Source: Bacteroides sp. UBA7335 (GTDB lineage: Bacteria > Bacteroidota > Bacteroidia > Bacteroidales > Bacteroidaceae). Taken from it: a stretch of 6,317 bases of DNA. The translations under genes were made by a program, and so were the position numbers. Position 1 is the first letter of the stretch, and every line of letters starts with the position of its first letter. Below, piece after piece: positions 1 through 6,229 of the stretch. The DNA is taken from NCBI GenBank assembly GCA_002471185.1, contig DKPL01000087.1, positions 1 through 6,317 on the forward strand. The letters run 5' to 3'. The notes below the pieces were generated by a model. That model made no database searches and was not told where the DNA came from. It saw nothing but the letters and a program-made list of their open reading frames with translations.

Positions 1-23
1 CATATTAAAGATGACATTATTGA
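1..23. repeat. Left arm of a 23-bp perfect inverted repeat
   Basis: The first 23 bases, starting CATATTAAAGATGACATTAT, are the exact reverse complement of 273-295. The arm begins at base 1, so its full length is unknown. It lies inside the sensor reading frame at codons 88-95. It may be one end of an invertible segment or the product of a template-switch chimera. Confidence 0.8.
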
Positions 24-285
24 TGTAATTATCGAGTAGCGAAAGCGAGTCTTGTTCAACCTTTCGAAAGACCTTGTAGTTATAACCATCATATCGGTTC
101 AATCCACCACCTGCTGTACCAAACCACATAAATCCATTGCTATCTTTATAGATGCAATTAATTTGACTATGCGATAATCCATTTTTTGTTTCAAGGCGTT
201 TAAACATATAATGCTCTTGAGCTTTCGTAAAACCTACAAAACAAAAGAGTAGAACGATGGCTATCAATTTTTTCAATAATGTCAT
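1..285 (-). CDS. Two-component regulator-propeller sensor, N-terminal part (probable hybrid two-component system), runs off left edge
   Basis: The minus strand is open for 95 codons from an ATG at 285-283 to the window edge. The product begins with a signal peptide (MTLLKKLIAIVLLFCFVGF, then TKAQE) with likely cleavage near residue 22, so the following part is periplasmic. Residues about 37-70 read GLSHSQINCIYKDSNG, then FMWFGTAGGGLNRYDGYNYK, the classic first blade of the regulator-propeller (Reg_prop) repeat. In Bacteroidales this start is typical of hybrid two-component sensors, which carry two seven-bladed propellers, a Y_Y_Y domain, a histidine kinase, a receiver and an AraC-type output and regulate polysaccharide-use or surface loci; those later domains are inferred, not seen. 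A weak promoter -7-like box (TACCTTAG) lies at 307-314 on this strand, and the nadB terminator lies just upstream, so the gene is probably transcribed on its own. The last residues before the edge (VIFNM) fall inside an inverted repeat and may not be authentic. Confidence 0.85.
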   Translation of the reverse strand, partial: MTLLKKLIAIVLLFCFVGFTKAQEHYMFKRLETKNGLSHSQINCIYKDSNGFMWFGTAGGGLNRYDGYNYKVFRKVEQDSLSLLDNYINNVIFNM

Positions 286-295
286 CTTTAATATG
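273..295. repeat. Right arm of a 23-bp perfect inverted repeat, spanning the sensor start codon
   Basis: This arm is the exact reverse complement of 1-23 and includes the sensor's ATG (285-283) and the ten bases upstream of it. The two arms enclose 249 bp (24-272) that hold the signal peptide and first propeller blade. The match stops at 272/24. On the outer side it cannot be followed because the window ends. Confidence 0.8.
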
Positions 296-315
296 TATTA
301 GGGTATCTAAGGTAT

Positions 316-362
316 ATAAAAAAGCGTAGTTTATCAGTTGATAATAATGATAAACTACGCTT
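316..362 (-). terminator. Intrinsic terminator of nadB
   Basis: A perfect 15-bp stem pairs 322-336 (AAGCGTAGTTTATCA) with 348-362, around an 11-nt loop. On the minus strand the stem runs into six T residues (complement of A318-A323) and then more AT-rich sequence. It begins 7 nt past the nadB stop codon, which fits a Rho-independent terminator for nadB and separates it from the sensor gene on the same strand. On the plus strand no T-run follows, so it should act in one direction only. Confidence 0.9.
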
Positions 363-369
363 AGTTTGC

Positions 370-1941
370 TTATTGTTTGGAGTGAGGGTAATCTATTGTA
401 TAATGAAGTCCCCTACTTTCTTTTCTTTCCATAGCCTGTCGCATAATTAGATATCCTACATTGATCATGTTTCTCAACTCACAAATATCTTTTGATGCTA
501 CACTTCGTTTAAACAAATCTTCGTGCTCTTCGTATAAGATGTCGAGCCTTACCCAAGCCCGTTTCAGGCGTAAGTCGCTTCGTACAATACCTACATATGA
601 GCTCATTATCTGGTTTACCTCTTTCATGCTTTGAGTAATAAGTATCATTTCCTCATTCGAGTGTGTACCTTCCGCATTCCATTCAGGTATTTGGTCGTTA
701 TAGCTATACTTTTCTATCTCGTTGAGTGAGTGTGTAGCTGCTGCATCGGCATATACAACCGCCTCAATCAGTGAGTTCGAAGCCAACCGGTTACCACCGT
801 GCAACCCTGTGCATGAACATTCGCCCACTGCATAAAGTCGCTCTATTGATGATTGTCCGTTTAAGTCTACCAATATGCCACCACACAAATAGTGAGCAGC
901 CGGAGCAACAGGTATATACTCTTTTGTAATGTCGATACCCAGACTTAAGCATTTCTCATAGATGTTAGGGAAGTGCTTTTTAGTTTCTTCAGGATCTTTG
1001 TGTGTTACATCAAGATATACATGATCATCTCCTCTATTTTTCATTTCGTTGTCGATAGCACGTGCCACAATATCACGTGGCGCCAATGACAATCGCGAAT
1101 CATACTTTTGCATGAACTCTTTTCCATCCATTGTGCGCAACACACCGCCATAACCACGCATTGCTTCGGTGATTAAGAATGATGGACGATCTCCCGGATG
1201 ATAAAGTGCAGTAGGATGAAACTGCACAAACTCCATATCTTTTACGGTTCCCTTAGCACGGTAAACCATTGCAATACCATCTCCGGTAGCTACCAGTGGG
1301 TTGGTTGTGGTTTGATAAACAGCTCCTACTCCTCCTGTAGCCATTAGGGTAACTTTAGCAAGATAAGTATCTACCACTCCAGTCTCGGGGTTAAGAATAT
1401 AGGCGCCATAACATTGAATATCTGGAGTTTGACGAGTGACAGTAACTCCTAGGTGGTGTTGAGTCAGTATTTCTACTGCAAAGTGGTTTTCAATAACAGT
1501 GATGTTGGGATGTTTCTTCACAGCTTTGATTAAGCTATCTTGAATTTCTGCCCCTGTATTGTCTTTGTGATGAAGGATTCTAAACTCAGAGTGTCCTCCT
1601 TCGCGGTGTAAATCGAATTCACCTTCTTCGTTTTTGTCGAAATCTACTCCCCAGTTGATTAACTCTTGGATTTGTGCAGGAGCCTCGCGAACTACCTTTT
1701 CTACAGCCTCTCGACTGCTAATCCAGTCTCCGGCTATCATTGTGTCTTCTATGTGTTTCTCGAAATTGTCTACCAACAGATTGGTGACCGATGCCACGCC
1801 CCCTTGAGCAAAATAGGTATTGGCCTCTTCCAAAGAGCTTTTGCAGACTAATGCAACGCTTCCTTTATGCGCTACTTTCAAAGCATAGCTCATGCCCGCT
1901 ATACCCGAACCGATAACGAGAAAATCAAATTTCTTTATCAT
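370..1941 (-). CDS. nadB: L-aspartate oxidase NadB
   Basis: This gene encodes a 523-residue flavoprotein that oxidises L-aspartate to iminoaspartate, the first step of de novo NAD synthesis; quinolinate synthase NadA uses the product. The N-terminal FAD-binding loop is GSGIAG at 11-16, followed by TYFAQGGVA at 42-50. The succinate dehydrogenase/aspartate oxidase signature is HREGGHSEFRILHHKDNTG at 112-130. Residues matching the active site known from the E. coli enzyme are present: E119, H242 (in FVQFHPTALY), R289 (in APRDIV) and H350 (in HYLCGGI). GLHGGNRLASNSLIEA near 379-394 is the family's C-terminal FAD signature, and a helical fumarate-reductase C-terminal domain follows. I chose the ATG at 1941 because the reading frame upstream adds 14 residues before the usual MIKKFDFLVIGSG start. 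The length is normal. GECSCTGLHGG distinguishes it from SdhA/FrdA. nadA and nadC are not in the window; the gene appears monocistronic, with its own terminator. Confidence 0.96.
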   Translation of the reverse strand: MIKKFDFLVIGSGIAGMSYALKVAHKGSVALVCKSSLEEANTYFAQGGVASVTNLLVDNFEKHIEDTMIAGDWISSREAVEKVVREAPAQIQELINWGVDFDKNEEGEFDLHREGGHSEFRILHHKDNTGAEIQDSLIKAVKKHPNITVIENHFAVEILTQHHLGVTVTRQTPDIQCYGAYILNPETGVVDTYLAKVTLMATGGVGAVYQTTTNPLVATGDGIAMVYRAKGTVKDMEFVQFHPTALYHPGDRPSFLITEAMRGYGGVLRTMDGKEFMQKYDSRLSLAPRDIVARAIDNEMKNRGDDHVYLDVTHKDPEETKKHFPNIYEKCLSLGIDITKEYIPVAPAAHYLCGGILVDLNGQSSIERLYAVGECSCTGLHGGNRLASNSLIEAVVYADAAATHSLNEIEKYSYNDQIPEWNAEGTHSNEEMILITQSMKEVNQIMSSYVGIVRSDLRLKRAWVRLDILYEEHEDLFKRSVASKDICELRNMINVGYLIMRQAMERKESRGLHYTIDYPHSKQ

Positions 1942-1962
1942 ACAATTAATTATTTCTCTTCG

Positions 1963-1970
1963 CAAAACTA
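1963..1970 (-). promoter_or_regulatory. Candidate nadB promoter, Bacteroides -7 box
   Basis: On the minus strand this reads TAGTTTTG, an exact match to the Bacteroides -7 consensus TAnnTTTG. It would place the transcription start about 15 nt before the nadB ATG. No good -33 TTG-type element is found at the usual 19-21 bp spacing, so the call rests on the -7 box and position alone. Confidence 0.35.
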
Positions 1971-1994
1971 CAAAATAACTCATTTCATTGTACG

Positions 1995-2038
1995 TTTTGT
2001 TGCCAATATTTCATAGAATTGCTAACTTGGCAACAAAA
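1995..2038. promoter_or_regulatory. 12-bp perfect inverted repeat in the nadB / PH-domain divergent promoter region (candidate operator)
   Basis: TTTTGTTGCCAA at 1995-2006 is exactly mirrored by TTGGCAACAAAA at 2027-2038, with a 20-bp spacer. The arms are 32 bp apart start to start, close to three DNA turns, so two bound protein units would face the same side. The element sits between two divergent genes, 54 nt from the nadB ATG and 11 nt before the PH-domain gene. This geometry suits an operator controlling one or both genes, but no regulator is encoded nearby. It lacks a T-run and is not a typical terminator; an RNA hairpin in a leader is the alternative. Confidence 0.55.
2000..2030 (+). 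promoter_or_regulatory. Candidate promoter for the plus-strand four-gene cluster
   Basis: TTG at 2000-2002 and TAACTTGG at 2023-2030 (one mismatch to TAnnTTTG) are separated by 20 bp, the spacing expected for Bacteroides -33/-7 promoters. A start near 2037 would leave a leader of about 12 nt before the ATG at 2049. Both boxes overlap arms of the inverted repeat, so a protein bound there would block the promoter. The match is imperfect. Confidence 0.35.
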
Positions 2039-2048
2039 ATAAGACTAA

Positions 2049-2450
2049 ATGAATCGTATCTTTCACGCTCGCATTGCTTGGTATCAATATTTATTGTTGC
2101 TTGTGTTGGCTATTAATTTAATGGGACTTTTATGGTATAAACACATTGTTCCTGCTGCGGTAATAGCCATGTTACTACTGGTTTTAATTGAGCGTATCAT
2201 CCACACAACCTATACGGTTACTGCCGATAATTTGTTGATTATTTCGAGAGGAAGATTTACTCGAAAAAAGACAATAGCTCTTGCGCAAATTAACGCAATA
2301 AGACGTTGTAATTCAATGAAATTTGGCTCATTTTCGGTTACTAATTATCTGTTGATAGAATACAATATTAATAAATTTGTATCGGTTACTCCAATCAAAC
2401 AGCAAGAGTTTGTCGAAGTTATTCAAAACCGAATGCACAAGAGTTCATAA
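2049..2450 (+). CDS. Small membrane protein with a bacterial PH domain (bPH_4-like)
   Basis: A 133-residue protein has two N-terminal hydrophobic helices, about residues 12-30 (YQYLLLLVLAINLMGLLWY) and 34-48 (VPAAVIAMLLLVLIE), joined by a very short turn, so it is an inner-membrane hairpin protein. The rest (about 54-130) is a soluble domain of short beta strands and a final helix. YTVTADNLLIISRGRF, then IALAQINAIRR, then YLLIEYN and VTPIKQQEFVEVI follow the pattern of the bacterial PH family bPH_4 (formerly DUF1200). With two helices and a short turn, this domain most likely faces the cytoplasm. The biochemical role of the family is unknown; envelope or stress-related functions are suggested for related PH proteins. 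It is the first gene of the plus-strand cluster, divergent from nadB and 45 nt before lpd. I am confident in the architecture and do not know the function. Confidence 0.8.
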   Translation: MNRIFHARIAWYQYLLLLVLAINLMGLLWYKHIVPAAVIAMLLLVLIERIIHTTYTVTADNLLIISRGRFTRKKTIALAQINAIRRCNSMKFGSFSVTNYLLIEYNINKFVSVTPIKQQEFVEVIQNRMHKSS

Positions 2451-2495
2451 GTTAACAATATCAGATTATAACCTTATCATAAATACCAATTGAAT

Positions 2496-3839
2496 ATGAA
2501 ATATCAAGTAATTATTATCGGAGGTGGTCCTGCCGGATATACCGCAGCCGAAGCAGCCGGAAAGGCTGGAATGAGTGTATTGCTGATTGAAAAAAGAAGT
2601 GTGGGCGGGGTTTGTTTAAACGAAGGCTGCATTCCTACTAAAACCTTGCTTTACTCTGCAAAGCTTCTCGACAACGCTAAGGGAGCTTCGAAGTATGCTA
2701 TAACTGCCGGTGATGTTTCGTTTGACTTGCCCAAGATTATTGCTCGAAAGAATAAAGTTGTTCGCAAATTAGTGTTAGGCATCAAAGCTAAGTTGTCTGC
2801 TTCTCAAGTTTCGATGGTCGATGGCACTGCAACGATTGTCGATAAAAATCATGTTCAAGTGGGCGAAGATATATACGAAGGTGAAAAGCTGATTATTTGT
2901 ACCGGTTCAGAAACTTTTGTTCCCACCATTACCGGGTTAGATCAGGTTGATTATTGGACTCATCGCAATGCGCTTGATGCCAAAGAGCTACCTGCCTCTT
3001 TAACCATTGTCGGCGGGGGAGTCATTGGCATGGAGTTTGCTTCATTCTTCAACAGTTTAGGAGTAAAAGTTACTGTAATAGAGATGATGGATGAGGTTCT
3101 AAGTGGTATGGATAAAGAACTTTCCGGACACCTTCGTCATGAATATGCAAAGCGAGGTATTCAGTTTTTGCTTCAAACACGTGTGGTCGCTCTATCGCAA
3201 GATAGCGATGGTATTTGTGTCACTTATGAACAGGACGAAGAGAAAGCAACAATTGTTTCAGAAAAGCTGTTGTTGAGTGTGGGGCGTAAAGCTGTGATGC
3301 ATGGGTTTGGACTTGAAAACTTAGGTTTGCAGCTAACTCAACGTGGCAATGTTGTGGTCAATGAGCACATGGAGACATCACTTTCGGGGGTATATGCTTG
3401 TGGAGACATTACTGGTTTCTCATTGTTGGCACATACGGCTGTTCGCGAAGCCGAAGTAGCTGTCAATCATCTATTGGGAAAACCTGATACCATGAGTTAT
3501 CGTGCCATTCCCGGTGTGGTTTACACTAACCCGGAGTTTGCCGGAGTTGGACAAACCGAAGAGTCTTTATTGGCTAAGGGGATAACCTATTGTGCAGAGA
3601 CCATTCCGATGGCCTATTCGGGAAGATTTGTTGCCGAAAATGAAGGTGTAAACGGGTATTGCAAACTGTTGCTTGATGAAGATAAACGTATCATTGGAGC
3701 GCATGTGCTGGGTAATCCGGCTTCAGAGATTATCACCCTTGCGGGAATTGCCATCGAAATGATGATGACCGCTGCGGAGTTTAAAAAAATAGTAATACCT
3801 CATCCCACCGTTGGGGAGATATTTAGAGAGGCACTCTAA
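2496..3839 (+). CDS. lpd: Dihydrolipoyl dehydrogenase (E3 / L-protein)
   Basis: This is a 447-residue FAD-dependent disulfide oxidoreductase that reoxidises dihydrolipoamide on 2-oxoacid dehydrogenase E2 subunits or the glycine-cleavage H protein, reducing NAD+. Visible motifs are the FAD loop GGGPAG (9-14), the redox disulfide GVCLNEGCIPTK with C40 and C45, the second dinucleotide fold IVGGGVIGMEF (171-181) with an acidic E196 at the end of its second strand favouring NAD over NADP, the FAD motif YACGDITG (300-307), and the C-terminal HPTVGE with catalytic H436 and E441. The CLNEGCIPTK and HPTVGE pair point to lipoamide dehydrogenase rather than mercuric or glutathione reductase. The ATG at 2496 is preferred over an in-frame TTG two codons upstream. 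At 447 residues it is slightly shorter than most Lpd proteins (about 460-475). No E1, E2, lipoate ligase or gcv gene is adjacent, so its partner complex cannot be told from context. Confidence 0.95.
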   Translation: MKYQVIIIGGGPAGYTAAEAAGKAGMSVLLIEKRSVGGVCLNEGCIPTKTLLYSAKLLDNAKGASKYAITAGDVSFDLPKIIARKNKVVRKLVLGIKAKLSASQVSMVDGTATIVDKNHVQVGEDIYEGEKLIICTGSETFVPTITGLDQVDYWTHRNALDAKELPASLTIVGGGVIGMEFASFFNSLGVKVTVIEMMDEVLSGMDKELSGHLRHEYAKRGIQFLLQTRVVALSQDSDGICVTYEQDEEKATIVSEKLLLSVGRKAVMHGFGLENLGLQLTQRGNVVVNEHMETSLSGVYACGDITGFSLLAHTAVREAEVAVNHLLGKPDTMSYRAIPGVVYTNPEFAGVGQTEESLLAKGITYCAETIPMAYSGRFVAENEGVNGYCKLLLDEDKRIIGAHVLGNPASEIITLAGIAIEMMMTAAEFKKIVIPHPTVGEIFREAL

Positions 3840-3854
3840 AGCCATATATAATTG

Positions 3855-5258
3855 ATGAAAAGAGTTTTTATTTATACGTTATTTATATCCTTATCACTAT
3901 TCATAAAGGGGCAAGTTCAACTTGCCTCTTCCATTGATTCACTGATCAATACCCTTCCTCAACAATCGGAAGTTGGCATTGCTATTTACGATCTCACCAC
4001 GCGTGAAATGCTTTATACCTATCGTGCGGATAAACTTTCGCGTCCTGCCTCTACGATGAAGTTGTTAACTACCATTACCGCTCTTTCCTTGCCTCAAGGC
4101 AATCAACCTTTTCGTACCGAGGTATGGTGTCGTGGAGTAGTCGAGAACGATACGCTGCATGGCGATTTATATGTTGTAGGAGGAATGGATCCCGAATTTG
4201 ATGATGTAGCTATGAACGCTTTGGTTAGTCAAGTCAAGTCCCTTCCTTTTACTTCAATAACGGGTATGATATATGGTGATGTTACTCTTAAAGACTCTCT
4301 TTATTGGGGTTCTGGATGGGCATGGGATGATAACCCCGAATCTTTTCAACCTTACCTATCTCCTTTGATGTTTAGTAAAGGCACGGTTACAATATCGGCT
4401 ACTCCTGGTGCTGCACGTGGTGATACGGCATATATCGTTGCTACTCCTGCTTCTTCTTACTATTCGCTACGTAACGAGAGCGAAACTCGTCATCCATCTT
4501 CAGGGCGATTTAGCATCAATCGCGATTGGCTAAACAATAAAAATGAAATTGTAGTGAAAGGCAACATTGAACAACGGCAAGGACGAGAGCTCAATCTCTT
4601 TTCGTCAAAAGACTTCTTTATGCATACCTTTGTTGAACGATTGGGGCAACAAGGCATTCAGGGCATTCAAGGTTATGACTTTGCTCCACTGATTACAGAT
4701 TCTTTATCGAGTATCGTTGCCACCTACGAAACTCCGTTTCAAACAGTGATCAACAAATTGCTCAAAGATAGCGACAACCTAAATGCTGAGGCTTTATTTT
4801 GTCGTATCGGGGCATTGAGTAGCGGCAAGCAATATGTCACTGCTGCTGACGGATGTACTGAAGTGAACCGACTAATCAAACGGTTGGGACATAACCCAGA
4901 GCATTATAAAGTCGTTGATGGTTCGGGTTTGTCGAATTATAACTACTTATCTCCAGCTCTTTTAGTCGATTTCTTAAAGCATGCCTATGGTGATACTCGT
5001 CTATTTGGTCCACTTTACAAAGCGCTTCCCACGGCAGGTATCGATGGCACTCTTAAACACCGTATGAAGTTAGGTCGTGCTTACCGCAATGTTCATGCCA
5101 AAACAGGATCGTTTACAGCTATCAATGCATTGGCTGGATATGCCAAAGCAGCCAACGGACACGATATTGCTTTTGCGATAATGAATCAGAATATACTCAC
5201 CCCTCGCATGGCTCGATCTTTTCAAGATAAAGTATGCGAGCTAATCTGCAACTATTGA
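3855..5258 (+). CDS. dacB: D-alanyl-D-alanine carboxypeptidase/endopeptidase, PBP4 family (peptidase S13)
   Basis: The 467-residue exported protein trims or cleaves peptidoglycan peptides in the periplasm. A signal peptide (MKRVFIYTLFISLSLFIKG) with likely cleavage near residue 19 is followed by an S13 domain covering almost the whole protein. The three penicillin-binding motifs are present and in order: SxxK as S66-T-M-K69 (RPASTMKLLTT), SxN as S306-D-N308 (KDSDNLNAEAL) and KTG at 416-418 (HAKTGSFTAINALAGYA). GSGWAWDDN at 152-160 and TAGIDGTLKHRM at 393-404 are also characteristic of S13. The long insert between the SxxK and SxN motifs is normal for this family and separates it from DacA/DacC-type S11 enzymes. 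I prefer the ATG at 3855 over the TTG one codon earlier. It lies 15 nt after lpd and 26 nt before the fimbrillin-like gene, suggesting co-transcription. All catalytic residues are intact, so it is probably active and penicillin-binding. Confidence 0.93.
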   Translation: MKRVFIYTLFISLSLFIKGQVQLASSIDSLINTLPQQSEVGIAIYDLTTREMLYTYRADKLSRPASTMKLLTTITALSLPQGNQPFRTEVWCRGVVENDTLHGDLYVVGGMDPEFDDVAMNALVSQVKSLPFTSITGMIYGDVTLKDSLYWGSGWAWDDNPESFQPYLSPLMFSKGTVTISATPGAARGDTAYIVATPASSYYSLRNESETRHPSSGRFSINRDWLNNKNEIVVKGNIEQRQGRELNLFSSKDFFMHTFVERLGQQGIQGIQGYDFAPLITDSLSSIVATYETPFQTVINKLLKDSDNLNAEALFCRIGALSSGKQYVTAADGCTEVNRLIKRLGHNPEHYKVVDGSGLSNYNYLSPALLVDFLKHAYGDTRLFGPLYKALPTAGIDGTLKHRMKLGRAYRNVHAKTGSFTAINALAGYAKAANGHDIAFAIMNQNILTPRMARSFQDKVCELICNY

Positions 5259-5284
5259 TCTTTATCTTAAAACACTCATTTTAC

Positions 5285-6127
5285 ATGAAACTCTTTTTCG
5301 GTTTTATTTCTCTACTTCTTTTGTTATTAGCATCTTCTTGCACCAACAATTATGGGATAACAGATGCAACAACGACCAATATTCAACTCTCTGCGCAATT
5401 TTGTTATGATACCAAGCATCACATTTGGCAAGCTTGGGAGGGCACTGAGGAGTTTGGTGTTTACCTTATTGACTCTCACGGGGAAAACTCAATGTCGCAC
5501 GAGCTACAAAATAAGAGGTGTGTGGTAGGTAATGATGGATTACTAATAACCTTTGCCAATAAAATCACTACCCAACCTTTGGTTAACGAAAATGCTCAAT
5601 TCATTTCTTACTCTCCATATACAACCAGATTGATTAACCATCATTATCCCATCGATTTAACCAACAAAGATGTAGTAACACACGATTTTATTTATGCCAC
5701 TGCTCTCGCTACTTCATCTTCTTCAACCATCAACCTGATTCATCATCGGCAGTTGTCTACGATAAACATTGCAATAAAAGATGCTACTGGAGCCTTTTTA
5801 AATAATGCGGAGATAAGCATCGAACGCCCAGTAAAAGCCCTATTTAACTTACTGGATGGGGTTATGAACGTTGATGAAAGTACTCTGCAGCTATTGTCTT
5901 ATCCGCTAGTAGAAGGTAGAGTGAAAGGGTTTGTATTGCCTTATAAAGGTGGAAGAATGATAATTAAAACACCTCAAAAGTGCTATATTTGGAATATGGT
6001 CGATGTTCATATAACCTTGGGTGAAGATTTTGAATATACCCTTGAGCTTATTCCCGGATCGGGTAATGTTTCGGTCAACGATTGGGTTGATGTGGATGGT
6101 GGGATATTATTTCCTACTCCTATTTGA
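5285..6127 (+). CDS. Fimbrillin-family lipoprotein (Mfa_like_1 type)
   Basis: The 280-residue protein begins with a lipoprotein signal peptide, MKLFFGFISLLLLLLASSC, with the lipidated cysteine at C19. The open frame extends 17 codons upstream into the end of dacB, but the ATG at 5285 puts the signal peptide at the terminus and is clearly preferable. The mature part follows the fimbrillin plan: EEFGVYLID (55-63), an ISYSPYTT segment (107-114) preceding YPIDLTNKD, HDFIYATA (133-140), and INLIHHRQLSTINIAIK (149-165), which corresponds to the v.l.F.H.LSkl.i signature. The C-terminus has YTLEL (251-255) and VSVNDWVDVDGG (262-273), like the closing strand of fimbrillins. Such proteins are exported as lipoproteins and form, anchor or decorate type V pili or other surface structures in Bacteroidales. 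No second pilus gene is present here, so the role (stalk, tip or non-pilus surface protein) is open. There is no Arg between C19 and R79, unlike FimA/Mfa1, which are processed after an Arg. Confidence 0.75.
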   Translation: MKLFFGFISLLLLLLASSCTNNYGITDATTTNIQLSAQFCYDTKHHIWQAWEGTEEFGVYLIDSHGENSMSHELQNKRCVVGNDGLLITFANKITTQPLVNENAQFISYSPYTTRLINHHYPIDLTNKDVVTHDFIYATALATSSSSTINLIHHRQLSTINIAIKDATGAFLNNAEISIERPVKALFNLLDGVMNVDESTLQLLSYPLVEGRVKGFVLPYKGGRMIIKTPQKCYIWNMVDVHITLGEDFEYTLELIPGSGNVSVNDWVDVDGGILFPTPI

Positions 6128-6143
6128 TTGGCATTCTTGTTTT

Positions 6144-6167
6144 CGGTTTAATATTATTTTAAAACCG
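6144..6167 (+). other. Small hairpin after the fimbrillin-like gene
   Basis: CGGTTT (6144-6149) pairs with AAACCG (6162-6167) around a 12-nt AT-rich loop, 16 nt after the stop codon. No T-run follows directly. It shares bases 6166-6167 with the next hairpin, so the two cannot form at once. Confidence 0.35.
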
Positions 6168-6229
6168 GTGTAACAACTGTCTTCATTCTAGTTACAGCCG
6201 TATGAAATCTTTCTCTATTTCTTATTTTT
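6166..6229 (+). terminator. Possible terminator of the plus-strand cluster
   Basis: CGGTGTAAC (6166-6174) pairs with GTTACA-CCG (6191-6200, with G6197 bulged) around a 16-nt loop. A T-rich stretch follows and ends in six T residues near 6224-6229. The T-run is some 20 nt from the stem rather than touching it, so this is a weaker candidate than the nadB terminator, but it is the best transcription end visible after the four-gene cluster. Confidence 0.4.

Noticed and set aside
1666..1851. A 61-codon plus-strand open frame inside nadB
   Set aside because: It lies wholly antisense to a well-conserved enzyme, has no recognisable domain or promoter, and is the kind of chance frame expected opposite a coding gene.
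1942..1983. A 14-residue N-terminal extension of NadB from an upstream ATG at 1983
   Set aside because: The extension would cover the candidate -7 box, is not part of the family, and the ATG at 1941 puts the FAD loop at the normal distance from the N-terminus.
5234..5284. An upstream start for the fimbrillin-like protein overlapping the end of dacB
   Set aside because: It would put 17 residues, including polar ones, ahead of an otherwise perfect lipoprotein signal peptide. The ATG at 5285 explains the protein better.
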